This document shows, one piece after another, positions 1 to 6,455 of a stretch of 9,726 nucleotides of DNA (its first letter is position 1; every line of letters begins with the position of its first letter). The stretch lies in NCBI GenBank assembly GCA_963205525.1, contig CAUJJP010000222.1, forward strand, positions 1-9,726. The letters run 5' to 3'. The stretch comes from Pseudomonadota bacterium (lineage in GTDB: Bacteria > Pseudomonadota > Gammaproteobacteria > Burkholderiales > Burkholderiaceae). The notes below the pieces were generated by a model. That model ran no database searches. It worked only from the letters and a program-made list of their open reading frames with translations, and had not been told where the DNA came from. Both the position numbers and the translations under genes were made by a program.

Positions 1-56
1 TTCGCCGGCACGCTCAGCGCCGCGCCCCGGGTCGCGCGCGGGCCATCAGAGCCGGC

Positions 57-773
57 TCACTTCTTTGCCGCCGCGGCCAGCAGTTGTTCGACCTGCGCCG
101 CCGGCAGGGCGCCGGGCTTGCGCACGCCGTTCTCGAAGAACAGCCCCGGCGTGCCGTTCACGCGGTGCTTCTGGCCGAGGGCGACGTTGCGATCGAGGGC
201 GCCGGTGTCGCAGCTGCCACCCGCCTTGGGCGGCGTCTTGCCGTCGATCATCCAGTCGCGCCAGGTCTGCGCCGGGTCCTTGGCGCACCAGATGTCGCGC
301 GACTTGGCGTTCGAGTCTGGCCCCAGGATGGGGTAGAGGAAGGTGTAGACGGTGACGTCCTTGACCTTCAGCAGGTCGCGCTCGAAGCGCTTGCAATAGC
401 CGCAGTTCGGGTCCGCGAACACCGCCAGCCGGCGTGCGCCGCTGCCCTGCTTGACGACCATCGCGTCCTTGAAGGGCAGGCTGGAGAAGTCGATCGCGCT
501 CAGCTTGTCCAGCCGCTCCTCGGTCAGGTTGACGCGCGTGCGGGTGTCGATGATCTGGCCCTGGATCACGTGGTTGCCCTGCTCGTCGGTGTAGAGCACG
601 TCGGCGCCGATGCGGATCTCGTAGATGCCGGGGATGGCGGTCTTGCTGACCTCGTCGATCTTGGGGAAGTTGGCCAGCCGCTCGGCCAGGTTCTTGCGGA
701 TCACCGCCTCCTGCGCCAGCGCGCTGCCGCACAGCGCAGCGATGGCAAGGACGTACAGCTTGGAGCGCAGCAT
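57..773 (-). CDS. dsbC: DsbC-family periplasmic thiol:disulfide isomerase
   Basis: A 238-residue protein with a hydrophobic signal peptide (residues about 1-20, likely cleavage after Ala-Leu-Ala, before Gln21), so it acts in the periplasm. Residues about 22-90 form a DsbC-like N-terminal dimerisation region. The thioredoxin-fold domain carries the redox motif C124-G-Y-C127 after a beta strand ending in DPN, and the cis-Pro loop is T208-P209. A second cysteine pair (C163, C188) is placed like the structural disulfide of E. coli DsbC. Length fits the family (about 235 residues). In known family members DsbC reshuffles wrong disulfides and is kept reduced by DsbD, which is not in this window. 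The start is the ATG at 773, since it begins the signal peptide; the Shine-Dalgarno is weak (AGAAAG-like). It lies 57 bp downstream of the FAD monooxygenase on the same strand and may be co-transcribed with it. DsbG is the alternative, but the CGYC motif favours DsbC. Confidence 0.92.
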   Translation of the reverse strand: MLRSKLYVLAIAALCGSALAQEAVIRKNLAERLANFPKIDEVSKTAIPGIYEIRIGADVLYTDEQGNHVIQGQIIDTRTRVNLTEERLDKLSAIDFSSLPFKDAMVVKQGSGARRLAVFADPNCGYCKRFERDLLKVKDVTVYTFLYPILGPDSNAKSRDIWCAKDPAQTWRDWMIDGKTPPKAGGSCDTGALDRNVALGQKHRVNGTPGLFFENGVRKPGALPAAQVEQLLAAAAKK

Positions 774-830
774 GGGAGATCTTTCTCGAAAGGGGTCGGA
801 CAGGGAATGCGGCCTCGGCGCTTCAGCGCC

Positions 831-1940
831 TCAGCGCGCGGCGCCGACCAGCCATTGCTTGAGCGGCGGCAGGCGGTCGACCAGGCTCAGGCCGTGGTTG
901 CGCAGGCCGCGCAGCAGCGGGCTGGGGCTGGCGAACAGGTGCAGCAGGCCGTCGCTGACGCCGCCCATGAGGGCGGTGGGGCCGGCACGGCGGCGCGCGT
1001 AGCGCTGCAGCAGCCGCGGGTCGCCCAGCGCGCGCCAGGGCTCGCGCGCCTGGCGTTCGGCGAGCACCTCGTCGAGCGCGCGCACGTCGGCCAGGCCCAG
1101 GTTCAGGCCCTGGCCGGCGAGCGGGTGGACGCGGTGCGCGGCGTCGCCCAGCAGCACCCAGCCGGGGCCACAGACGGGGTCGGCCTGCGCCAGCGCGAGC
1201 GGCCAGGCGGCGCGCTCGCTGGTCAGCCGCAGGCGGCCGGCGGCGCCGCCGGTGGCGTCCATGAGCCGGGCCTCGAAATCCGCGTCGGACAGCGCCAGCA
1301 ACTCATCGGCCTGCGCGTCGGGCAGCGACCAGACCAGGCTGTAGCCCTGCCGGGCCTGCGGCCGGTCGGTGGGCAGCAGGGCCAGCACGTCGGGGCTGCG
1401 GAACCACTGGCGCGCGCGACCTTCGTGCGCCTGCTCGGCGAGCAGACGCGCCGCCAGCGCGCGCTGGCCGTAGGCGTGCTGGCGCAGGCGCACACCCGGC
1501 TGGCCGCTGGCGTCACGCCCCTGCGCCAGCACCCAGAGCTCGGCCGCGGGTGGCGGGGCCTGGGTGTCCACGATCTCGATGTGCGGCGCAAAGCGGACCG
1601 CGGCGCGCAAGGCCGATTCGAGCTCGGCGGCGTCGACGATCCAGGCCAGGGCATCAAGGGCGCCGTCCCAGGCCGAGAAGTGCAGCGCCGCCCCCGGGGC
1701 GTCGCCTTCGATGCGCATGTCCCGCACCGCCGTGCGGGCGTCGGCCGGCAGCGCGTCCCAGACCTTGAGCGCCTGCAGCAGCTCGACCGAGCGCGCACCC
1801 AGGGCGTAGTTGCGCAGGTCCGCAGGCGGCGTGCGCAGCGACGCCTGCAGCCGCACGCGCAGGCCGCGGCGCGCCAGCGCGAGCGCCGCCGCCAAGGCCA
1901 CTGCGCCGGATCCGCGCACGCCCACCACCGGTGTATTCAT
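831..1940 (-). CDS. UbiH/UbiF/VisC-family FAD-dependent monooxygenase
   Basis: A 369-residue flavoprotein of the class A monooxygenase superfamily that includes ubiquinone-ring hydroxylases. The N-terminal Rossmann motif is relaxed: G10-S-G12-A-V-A15, with Ala in place of the last Gly. The FAD ribityl-binding motif near the C-terminus is intact: G265-D266-A-A-H269, then H272-P-L-A-G-Q-G-L-N-L-G. The usual middle D-G motif is not evident; Q139-G-R-D142 stands near its place. The start ATG at 1940 is chosen because the Rossmann strand begins right after it. The frame stays open upstream, but that part overlaps the divergent MOSC gene and looks non-coding. No Shine-Dalgarno is seen; a TACAAT hexamer lies 8 bases before the ATG. 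dsbC follows 57 bp downstream. Exact substrate (C5, C6 or C1 hydroxylation of a quinone precursor, or another aromatic) cannot be told from sequence, so no symbol is given. The family call is firm; a role in ubiquinone synthesis is inference. Confidence 0.85.
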   Translation of the reverse strand: MNTPVVGVRGSGAVALAAALALARRGLRVRLQASLRTPPADLRNYALGARSVELLQALKVWDALPADARTAVRDMRIEGDAPGAALHFSAWDGALDALAWIVDAAELESALRAAVRFAPHIEIVDTQAPPPAAELWVLAQGRDASGQPGVRLRQHAYGQRALAARLLAEQAHEGRARQWFRSPDVLALLPTDRPQARQGYSLVWSLPDAQADELLALSDADFEARLMDATGGAAGRLRLTSERAAWPLALAQADPVCGPGWVLLGDAAHRVHPLAGQGLNLGLADVRALDEVLAERQAREPWRALGDPRLLQRYARRRAGPTALMGGVSDGLLHLFASPSPLLRGLRNHGLSLVDRLPPLKQWLVGAAR

Positions 1941-1977
1941 GGGCCCGGATTGTAGGAAGCCGGCACAATCCGGGCCC
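1941..1977. promoter_or_regulatory. Perfect 13-bp inverted repeat, candidate divergent promoter
   Basis: The left arm gggcccggattgt (1941-1953) and right arm acaatccgggccc (1965-1977) are exact reverse complements around an 11-bp spacer. The arms place a -10-like hexamer on each strand: TACAAT on the minus strand (1954-1949), 8 bases before the monooxygenase ATG, and CACAAT on the plus strand (1964-1969), which would give the MOSC gene a leader of about 55 bases. No convincing -35 hexamer is seen on either strand. It may be a symmetric bidirectional promoter, an operator for a dimeric regulator, or both. The promoter reading is inference; the dyad itself is directly visible. Confidence 0.5.
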
Positions 1978-1990
1978 CGTCCGCGGCCGA

Positions 1991-2020
1991 AGCCCGCACG
2001 GACCCGCACGAACCCGCACG
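1991..2020. repeat. Three 10-bp direct repeats (core CCCGCACG)
   Basis: CCCGCACG occurs at 1993-2000, 2003-2010 and 2013-2020, an exact 10-bp period, so all copies lie on one face of the helix. They sit in the presumed leader of the MOSC gene, 11 bp before its TTG start. The period is not a multiple of three, which argues against their being coding sequence of an N-terminally extended MOSC protein. Function is unknown: they may be regulator half-sites or simple slippage. Confidence 0.5.
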
Positions 2021-2031
2021 AAAGCCTCCCC

Positions 2032-2883
2032 TTGAGCGACCTCACCTGCACCCTGGCCGCGCTCGGCCTGCACCCGGTCAAGTCCTGCGCCGCCCTCGCG
2101 CCGCGCGAGGCCTTGCTGGCCGAGACCGGCTTCGACCTCGACCGCGCCTGGATGGTGGTGGACCACGGCGGCAAGATGCTGACCCAGCGCAGCCACCCGC
2201 GGCTGGCGCTCGTCAAGCCGACGCTGCGGGCCTCGGACCTGCTGCTGAAGGCGCCCGGCATGCTGGGCCTGCACCTGCGGCTGGACACGGTGGAGGCCGA
2301 CACCCGGGTCCAGGTCTGGAACGACATCGTCAAGGCCTGGGACATGGGCGACCTGGCCGCGCAGTGGTTCAGCGACTTCCTCGCCAGCCCGGTGCGGGTG
2401 GTGCGCTTCGACCCCGACGAGCGGCGCCTGGCGGACCGCGCCTGGACCGGCGAGCACGAGGCGCCGGTGGAGTTCGCGGACGGCTTCCCGCTCCTGGTGG
2501 CCTCGCTGGACTCGCTGGGCGAGCTGAACCGCCGGCTCGCCGACGCCGGCCACGCATCGGTGGCGATGACGCGTTTCCGACCCAACCTGGTGCTGTCGGG
2601 CCTGGAGCCCTGGGACGAGGACTTGATCGACGAGCTACGCATCGACACCGACGAGGGCCCGGTGCGGCTGAAGCTGGTCAAGCCCTGCGGGCGCTGCAGC
2701 ATCCCCAACGTCGACCCCGCCAGCGCCGAGGTCCAGCCCCAGGTCTACGACACCCTGGCCGGCTTCCGCAGCGACGCCCGCATCCAGGGCGGTGTGAGCT
2801 TCGGCATGAACGCGATCATCCTCGAGGGGGTGGGCCACACGCTGCGCGCCGGCCAGACGGTGCACGCGAGCTTCGCCGTCTGA
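2032..2883 (+). CDS. MOSC domain protein with MOSC N-terminal beta-barrel domain (YcbX-like)
   Basis: A 283-residue cytoplasmic protein. Residues about 5-115 match the MOSC N-terminal beta-barrel type (HPVKSC at 14-19, then L-D-R-A-W-M-V-V-D and a TQR segment). Residues about 130-283 form the MOSC domain, with R181-F-R-P-N185 and K217-P-C219-G-R-C222; the cysteine in the KPC motif is the proposed molybdenum-cofactor ligand of this family. Characterised relatives (E. coli YcbX, mitochondrial mARC) reduce N-hydroxylated compounds and need an external electron donor; none is encoded nearby. The start chosen is TTG at 2032, since the conserved fold begins directly after it and no ATG or GTG lies between it and the ATG at 1939. 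That ATG would add a Pro/Arg-rich tail and overlap the opposite gene's start. A weak GAAAG lies about 8 bases upstream. The permease gene follows 26 bp later and is probably in the same operon. Confidence 0.85.
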   Translation: MSDLTCTLAALGLHPVKSCAALAPREALLAETGFDLDRAWMVVDHGGKMLTQRSHPRLALVKPTLRASDLLLKAPGMLGLHLRLDTVEADTRVQVWNDIVKAWDMGDLAAQWFSDFLASPVRVVRFDPDERRLADRAWTGEHEAPVEFADGFPLLVASLDSLGELNRRLADAGHASVAMTRFRPNLVLSGLEPWDEDLIDELRIDTDEGPVRLKLVKPCGRCSIPNVDPASAEVQPQVYDTLAGFRSDARIQGGVSFGMNAIILEGVGHTLRAGQTVHASFAV

Positions 2884-2909
2884 CGGCACGCGGATCGGCG
2901 CGCCGGGCC

Positions 2910-3785
2910 ATGCACCTGCCGTCGTGGCAGCTCTTCGTCGCCGCGGTGGCGATCTGGGGCACGACCTGGCACGCCATCCTCTACCAGCTTGCGGTCTGGC
3001 CGCCCGAGTACGGGGTGGTGGCGCGCTTCGCGCTCGCCGCACTGGCCGCGCTGGCGGTGGCGCTTTGGCGGCGCGACGCGCTGTGGCTGCCCTGGCCGCA
3101 GCAGGCGCGGGTGGCCGCGCAAGGCGTGTTCATGTACGGGCTGGCCTATCTGTGCGTCTACCACGCCGAACGCCACGTGCCCTCCGGGCTGGTGGCGGTG
3201 GGCTATGCAAGCTCGCCCCTGCTCGCCGGCCTGGGCGCCTGGGCGCTGTGGCGCACTGCGCTCACGCCGCGCTTCCTGGCCGGCGGGCTGCTCGGCGTGG
3301 CCGGGGTGGCGCTGATCTTCGCCCCCGAGCTGGCGGGCGTGGGCGGCGGCCCCGCGGTGGCGCTGGGGCTGGCGTTCACGGTCGGCGCGGTCGTGCTGTC
3401 TGCGGTGGGGGCCCTGGTGGCCAGCCGCAACGCCCACCACGGGCTGCCGTTCTGGCCCGCGCTGGGCTGGGGCCTGGCCTGGGGTGCGCTCACCGCGGCG
3501 CTGGTGGCGCTGGCCACCGTGCCGCTGCCCGCGGCGTGGCCGCGTGCGCCCTCCTGGTGGCTGTCGCTGGGCTACCTGTCGGTGGCCGGCACGGTGCTGG
3601 CCTTCGGCGCCTTCCTCACCCTGCAGCATCGGCTGGGGCCGGGCAAGGCCTCGACCATAGGCGTCATGACGCCGGTGGTGGCGCTGGCGGTGTCGGCCGC
3701 CTTCGAGGGCTTTCGCCCCGGCTGGGCGACCCTGGCCGGCGCCGCGCTGACGGTGCTGGGCAACGTGATGATGCTGCGCCGCTGA
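2910..3785 (+). CDS. DMT-superfamily permease with two EamA domains
   Basis: A 291-residue, strongly hydrophobic protein, the usual length for drug/metabolite transporters with ten transmembrane helices made of two repeated EamA halves. The first half includes A-I-W-G-T-T-W near residues 14-20 and E33-Y-G-V-V-A-R-F40. The second half ends with the family-typical G-P-G-K-A-S-T-I-G-V-M-T-P-V-V stretch (243-257), followed by E266-G-F and a last helix near 271-288. Substrate is unknown: EamA proteins export amino acids, metabolites or drugs, and sequence alone does not decide. The ATG at 2910 opens the first helix and is 26 bp after the MOSC stop, so translation within one transcript is likely. 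No good Shine-Dalgarno is visible, and no regulatory element of its own was found. The frame stays open far upstream, but only as a shadow of the MOSC gene. Confidence 0.85.
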   Translation: MHLPSWQLFVAAVAIWGTTWHAILYQLAVWPPEYGVVARFALAALAALAVALWRRDALWLPWPQQARVAAQGVFMYGLAYLCVYHAERHVPSGLVAVGYASSPLLAGLGAWALWRTALTPRFLAGGLLGVAGVALIFAPELAGVGGGPAVALGLAFTVGAVVLSAVGALVASRNAHHGLPFWPALGWGLAWGALTAALVALATVPLPAAWPRAPSWWLSLGYLSVAGTVLAFGAFLTLQHRLGPGKASTIGVMTPVVALAVSAAFEGFRPGWATLAGAALTVLGNVMMLRR

Positions 3786-3795
3786 GCGCGCCCGC

Positions 3796-3811
3796 GGCGC
3801 CATGTGGCGCC
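3796..3811 (+). other. Short GC hairpin after the permease gene
   Basis: GGCGCC (3796-3801), a four-base loop and GGCGCC (3806-3811) can pair as a 6-bp GC stem 10 bases past the permease stop. There is no following T tract, so it is not a standard intrinsic terminator; it may still stabilise the 3' end or be chance in GC-rich DNA. Confidence 0.25.
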
Positions 3812-3822
3812 CCGTCCCGGCC

Positions 3823-3867
3823 CGGTCATGGGACCGTCATGGGCTCGTCGTACAGGCTCCGTACACT
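3823..3867 (+). promoter_or_regulatory. Candidate PhoB (Pho) box and -10 of ppk1
   Basis: CGGTCAT (3823-3829), CCGTCAT (3834-3840) and a weaker TCGTCGT (3845-3851) recur with an exact 11-bp period, the spacing of Pho-box half-sites, whose known consensus is CTGTCAT-N4-CTGTCAT. The last unit ends 10 bp before TACACT (3862-3867), the same distance as in the E. coli phoA promoter. No TTGACA-type -35 is present, as expected for PhoB-dependent promoters. Six bases separate the hexamer from the ppk1 ATG, so the mRNA would be leaderless or nearly so. The 4-bp spacers here (GGGA, GGGC) are GC-rich where the classical box is AT-rich, a weakness of the call. Phosphate control is inferred, not shown. 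Confidence 0.5.
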
Positions 3868-3873
3868 GGCCCC

Positions 3874-5928
3874 ATGTCCGACCCCCAACCGGCGGCCGCC
3901 AGCGGCCCCGTCGCCCTGCTCAACCGCGAGCGCTCCATCCTCGAGTTCAACCGCCGGGTGCTGGCGCAGGCCAGCCGCGCCGACGTGCCGCTGCTGGAGC
4001 GGCTGCGCTACCTGACCATCGTCTCCTCCAACCTCGACGAGTTTTTCGAGGTCCGCGTCGCCGACGTGCTGGAAGCGGCACGCGCCAGCGGCAGCCGGGC
4101 CGACTTCGAGCCGCTCGCGGCCGCCGCCCACGAGCTGATCGACGAGCAGTACCGGGTCTTCAACCAGGAGCTCGCGCCCGCCCTGCAGCGCGAGGGCATC
4201 GAAATCATCAACCACGACCAGCGCAACGCCGCGCAGCGCGAATGGGTGGCACGCTACTTCGAACAGCAGGTGCGTCCGCTGCTGCTGCCGGTGGCGCTGG
4301 ATCCCTCGCACCCCTTCCCGGTGGTGGCGAACAAGGCGCTGAACTTCATCGCCCGCGTCACCGGCAAGGACGCCTTCGGGCGCGAGAGCGGGATCGCGAT
4401 CGTCAAGGTGCCGCGTGTGCTGCCGCGCGTGATACGCATGCCCGACTCGGTGAGCGGCGGTCGTCAGGCCTTCGTGCTGCTGACCAGCGTCATCCGCGCC
4501 CAGCTCGAGGAGCTGTTTCCCGGCCGCACGGTGGAGGCCTTCTCGCAGTTCCGGGTCACGCGCGACTCCGACCTCGAGGTCAGCGACCAGGACGTGACCA
4601 ACCTGCGCCAGGCCATGCGCAGCGGGCTGACGACGCGCCACTTCGGGCGCGCGATCCGGCTCGAGGTGGTGGCCACCTGCCCGAGCGCGCTGGCGGACTT
4701 CCTGCTTGCCCAGTTCGACCTGCCGGAGTCGGCGCTGTACCGCGTCGACGGTCCGGTGAACCTGGTGCGGCTGGACCAGCTGATCGACCAGGCCGAGGCC
4801 GACCACCTGCGCTACCGGCCCTTCGAGCCGGCCTGGCCGGACAAGCGGCTGCCGCGCGGCAGCTCGGTGTTCGCGCGCCTGAAGCGCGGCGACCTGCTGC
4901 TGCACCACCCCTTCGAGAGCTTCGAGCCGGTGGTGCAGTTCCTGCGCGAGGCGGTCTACGACCCCGAGGTGCTGGCGATCAAGCAGACCATCTACCGCAC
5001 CGGCGCCCGCAGCGTGCTCATGGACCTGCTGCTGGAGGCGGCACGGCGCGGCAAGGAGGTCACCGCGGTGGTGGAGCTCAAGGCACGCTTCGACGAGGAG
5101 GCCAACATCAACTGGGCCGAGCGCCTGGAGGCGGTGGGTGCGCAGGTGGTGTACGGCGTGGTCGGCCTGAAGACGCACGCCAAGCTGCTGCTGGTGACGC
5201 GGCGCGAAGGATCGAGGCTGCGCCGCTACGCCCATTTGTCCACCGGCAACTACAACCCGATGACGGCGCGCCTGTACACCGACATCGGCTACCTGAGCGC
5301 CGACCCCGCGCTCACCGCCGACGCCGACGCGGTGTTCCACCAGATCGCCAGCCAGACCCGGCTGCGGCGCCAGACCCAGCTCCTGTCGGCGCCGTTTCAG
5401 CTCCACAAACGGCTGCTGGGCTTCGTCGAGCAGGTGGCGCAGGCGGCGGCCATGGGGCGCCCGGCGCGCATCGTGGTGAAGATCAACGCCCTCACCGACC
5501 CGGCGCTGATCCAGGCCCTGCTGCAGGCGGCGCAGGCCGGCGCCAGCGTCGACCTCGTGGTGCGCGGCGCCTGCATGCTGCCGCCCGGGCTGCCGGGGGT
5601 GAGCGAGCGGGTGCGCGTGCGCTCGGTGGTCGGGCGCTACCTGGAACACAGCCGCATCCTGTACTTCCGCTGGGGCGAGGGCGCGGACGAGGAGGCGCTG
5701 TACCTGTCCAGCGCCGACTGGATGAGCCGCAACATGTTCGGCCGCATCGAGATCGCCTGGCCGGTGCGCGACGCCCGGCTGCGCCAGCGCGTGATCGACG
5801 AGTGCCTGGTGCCCTATCTGCACGACCGCCGCGACGCCTGGCAACTGCAGGCCGACGGCCGCTACACCCGCGTCGACGGCGATGGCGTGAGCGCGCAGCA
5901 GGCCTTGATGGCGCGCTACCGCAGCTGA
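3874..5928 (+). CDS. ppk1: Polyphosphate kinase 1
   Basis: A 684-residue Ppk1 of typical length. The enzyme reversibly moves the terminal phosphate of ATP onto polyphosphate through a phosphohistidine intermediate. The N-terminal helical domain holds S-S-N53-L-D-E-F-F-E-V. The catalytic C-terminal half has PLD-like folds with R375 (in Q-T-I-Y-R-T-G), R405 (in K-A-R-F-D-E), H435 (in K-T-H-A-K) and H454 (in Y-A-H-L-S-T-G-N-Y-N). These four residue numbers equal those of E. coli Ppk, where H435 is the phosphorylated histidine, which supports both function and start. The ATG at 3874 is preferred over the in-frame ATG at 3802, whose 24 extra codons would run across the apparent promoter. There is no Shine-Dalgarno; a TACACT hexamer lies 6 bases before the ATG, with Pho-box-like repeats above it. 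sixA follows after 20 bases, and ppx converges from the other side. Confidence 0.97.
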   Translation: MSDPQPAAASGPVALLNRERSILEFNRRVLAQASRADVPLLERLRYLTIVSSNLDEFFEVRVADVLEAARASGSRADFEPLAAAAHELIDEQYRVFNQELAPALQREGIEIINHDQRNAAQREWVARYFEQQVRPLLLPVALDPSHPFPVVANKALNFIARVTGKDAFGRESGIAIVKVPRVLPRVIRMPDSVSGGRQAFVLLTSVIRAQLEELFPGRTVEAFSQFRVTRDSDLEVSDQDVTNLRQAMRSGLTTRHFGRAIRLEVVATCPSALADFLLAQFDLPESALYRVDGPVNLVRLDQLIDQAEADHLRYRPFEPAWPDKRLPRGSSVFARLKRGDLLLHHPFESFEPVVQFLREAVYDPEVLAIKQTIYRTGARSVLMDLLLEAARRGKEVTAVVELKARFDEEANINWAERLEAVGAQVVYGVVGLKTHAKLLLVTRREGSRLRRYAHLSTGNYNPMTARLYTDIGYLSADPALTADADAVFHQIASQTRLRRQTQLLSAPFQLHKRLLGFVEQVAQAAAMGRPARIVVKINALTDPALIQALLQAAQAGASVDLVVRGACMLPPGLPGVSERVRVRSVVGRYLEHSRILYFRWGEGADEEALYLSSADWMSRNMFGRIEIAWPVRDARLRQRVIDECLVPYLHDRRDAWQLQADGRYTRVDGDGVSAQQALMARYRS

Positions 5929-5935
5929 CGCTGCG

Positions 5936-5942
5936 AAAGGGG
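5936..5942 (+). promoter_or_regulatory. Ribosome binding site of sixA
   Basis: AAAGGGG ends directly at the first of two in-frame ATGs (5943) and six bases before the second (5949). Only the second has workable spacing, so this site decides the sixA start in favour of 5949. Confidence 0.6.
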
Positions 5943-5948
5943 ATGGCG

Positions 5949-6410
5949 ATGGACCTGATCCTGTGGCGGCACGCCGAGGCCGAAGACCTGCAAGCCGGCG
6001 CCGACGACCTGCAGCGCGCGCTCAGCACGCGCGGCAGGCGCCAGGCCCAGCTCATGGCGCAGTGGCTGCACGCACGCCTGCCGGGCGACGCGCGCGTGCT
6101 GCTGAGCCCGGCGCGCCGCACCCGGCAGACCGCCGCCGCCCTGCCACGGCCGGGCGAGGTGCGCGACGAGCTGGCCCCGGGCGCGCCCGTGGCCGCCCTG
6201 CTCGCCGCCGCCGGCTGGCCCGATGCGGGTGGCACGGCGCTGGTGGTCGGCCACCAGCCGACGCTGGGGGCGACCGCGGCCTGGCTGCTCGGCGGGCAGG
6301 TGCAGGCGTGGCCACTGCGCAAGTCGGCCATCCTGTGGCTGCGCCGACGCGAGCGCGACGGTGCGCCGCAGGTGCTGCTGCACGCCGCGCTGGGCGTCGA
6401 TCTCCTGTAG
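5949..6410 (+). CDS. sixA: SixA-type phosphohistidine phosphatase
   Basis: A 153-residue single-domain histidine phosphatase, close to E. coli SixA (about 160 residues). The catalytic motif is R7-H8-A9, with Ala in place of the usual Gly of R-H-G; H8 is the nucleophile position. The phosphate pocket continues with S53-P-A-R56-R-T-R-Q-T and the second histidine in V-G101-H102-Q-P-T-L-G. SixA removes phosphate from protein histidines; in E. coli its physiological target is the nitrogen PTS protein NPr. It acts in the cytosol, as no signal or membrane segment is seen. The start at 5949 is set by Shine-Dalgarno spacing; an ATG two codons earlier lies too close to it. The gene begins 20 bases after ppk1 and is almost surely co-transcribed with it. 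That pairing suggests a link to phosphate or polyP metabolism, but the substrate here is unknown. Confidence 0.85.
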   Translation: MDLILWRHAEAEDLQAGADDLQRALSTRGRRQAQLMAQWLHARLPGDARVLLSPARRTRQTAAALPRPGEVRDELAPGAPVAALLAAAGWPDAGGTALVVGHQPTLGATAAWLLGGQVQAWPLRKSAILWLRRRERDGAPQVLLHAALGVDLL

Positions 6411-6431
6411 CCCGGGGCGCGGGACCGTTCC

Positions 6432-6455
6432 GCCGGTCGTTCAGCCGGTCGTTCA
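6432..6455 (-). repeat. 12-bp tandem duplication containing the ppx stop codon
   Basis: GCCGGTCGTTCA occurs twice in tandem (6432-6443 and 6444-6455), with a degenerate third copy to the left (from about 6424). Read on the minus strand, the ppx TGA lies in the right copy and a second in-frame TGA follows four codons later in the left copy, giving a backup stop. The 42-bp gap between sixA and ppx also allows a small GACCG/CGGTC stem (6423-6427 with 6434-6438). No T tract is present, so I do not call it a terminator. Confidence 0.6.

Noticed and set aside
1..56. Left edge: possible gene fragment downstream of dsbC
   Set aside because: All plus frames are open and the minus strand has only an 11-codon ORF; there is too little sequence to support any call.
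84..1955. 623-codon plus-strand open frame opposite dsbC and the monooxygenase
   Set aside because: It lies antisense to two clear genes with recognisable motifs, has no known domain pattern and is rich in Ala, Arg, Gly and Gln, as expected from GC-rich antisense frames.
1939..2031. ATG-started N-terminal extension of the MOSC protein
   Set aside because: It overlaps the opposing start codon, runs through the dyad and phased repeats, and gives a Pro/Arg-rich tail with no family match; TTG at 2032 fits the fold boundary.
3802..3873. Upstream in-frame ATG for ppk1
   Set aside because: It would translate across the Pho-box-like repeats and the -10, adds residues unlike Ppk1 and would shift H435/H454 from the positions seen in E. 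coli.
3826..5844. 672-codon minus-strand open frame opposite ppk1
   Set aside because: Antisense shadow of Ppk1; composition is Ala/His/Gln/Arg-rich with no motif, while the plus frame has all catalytic residues.
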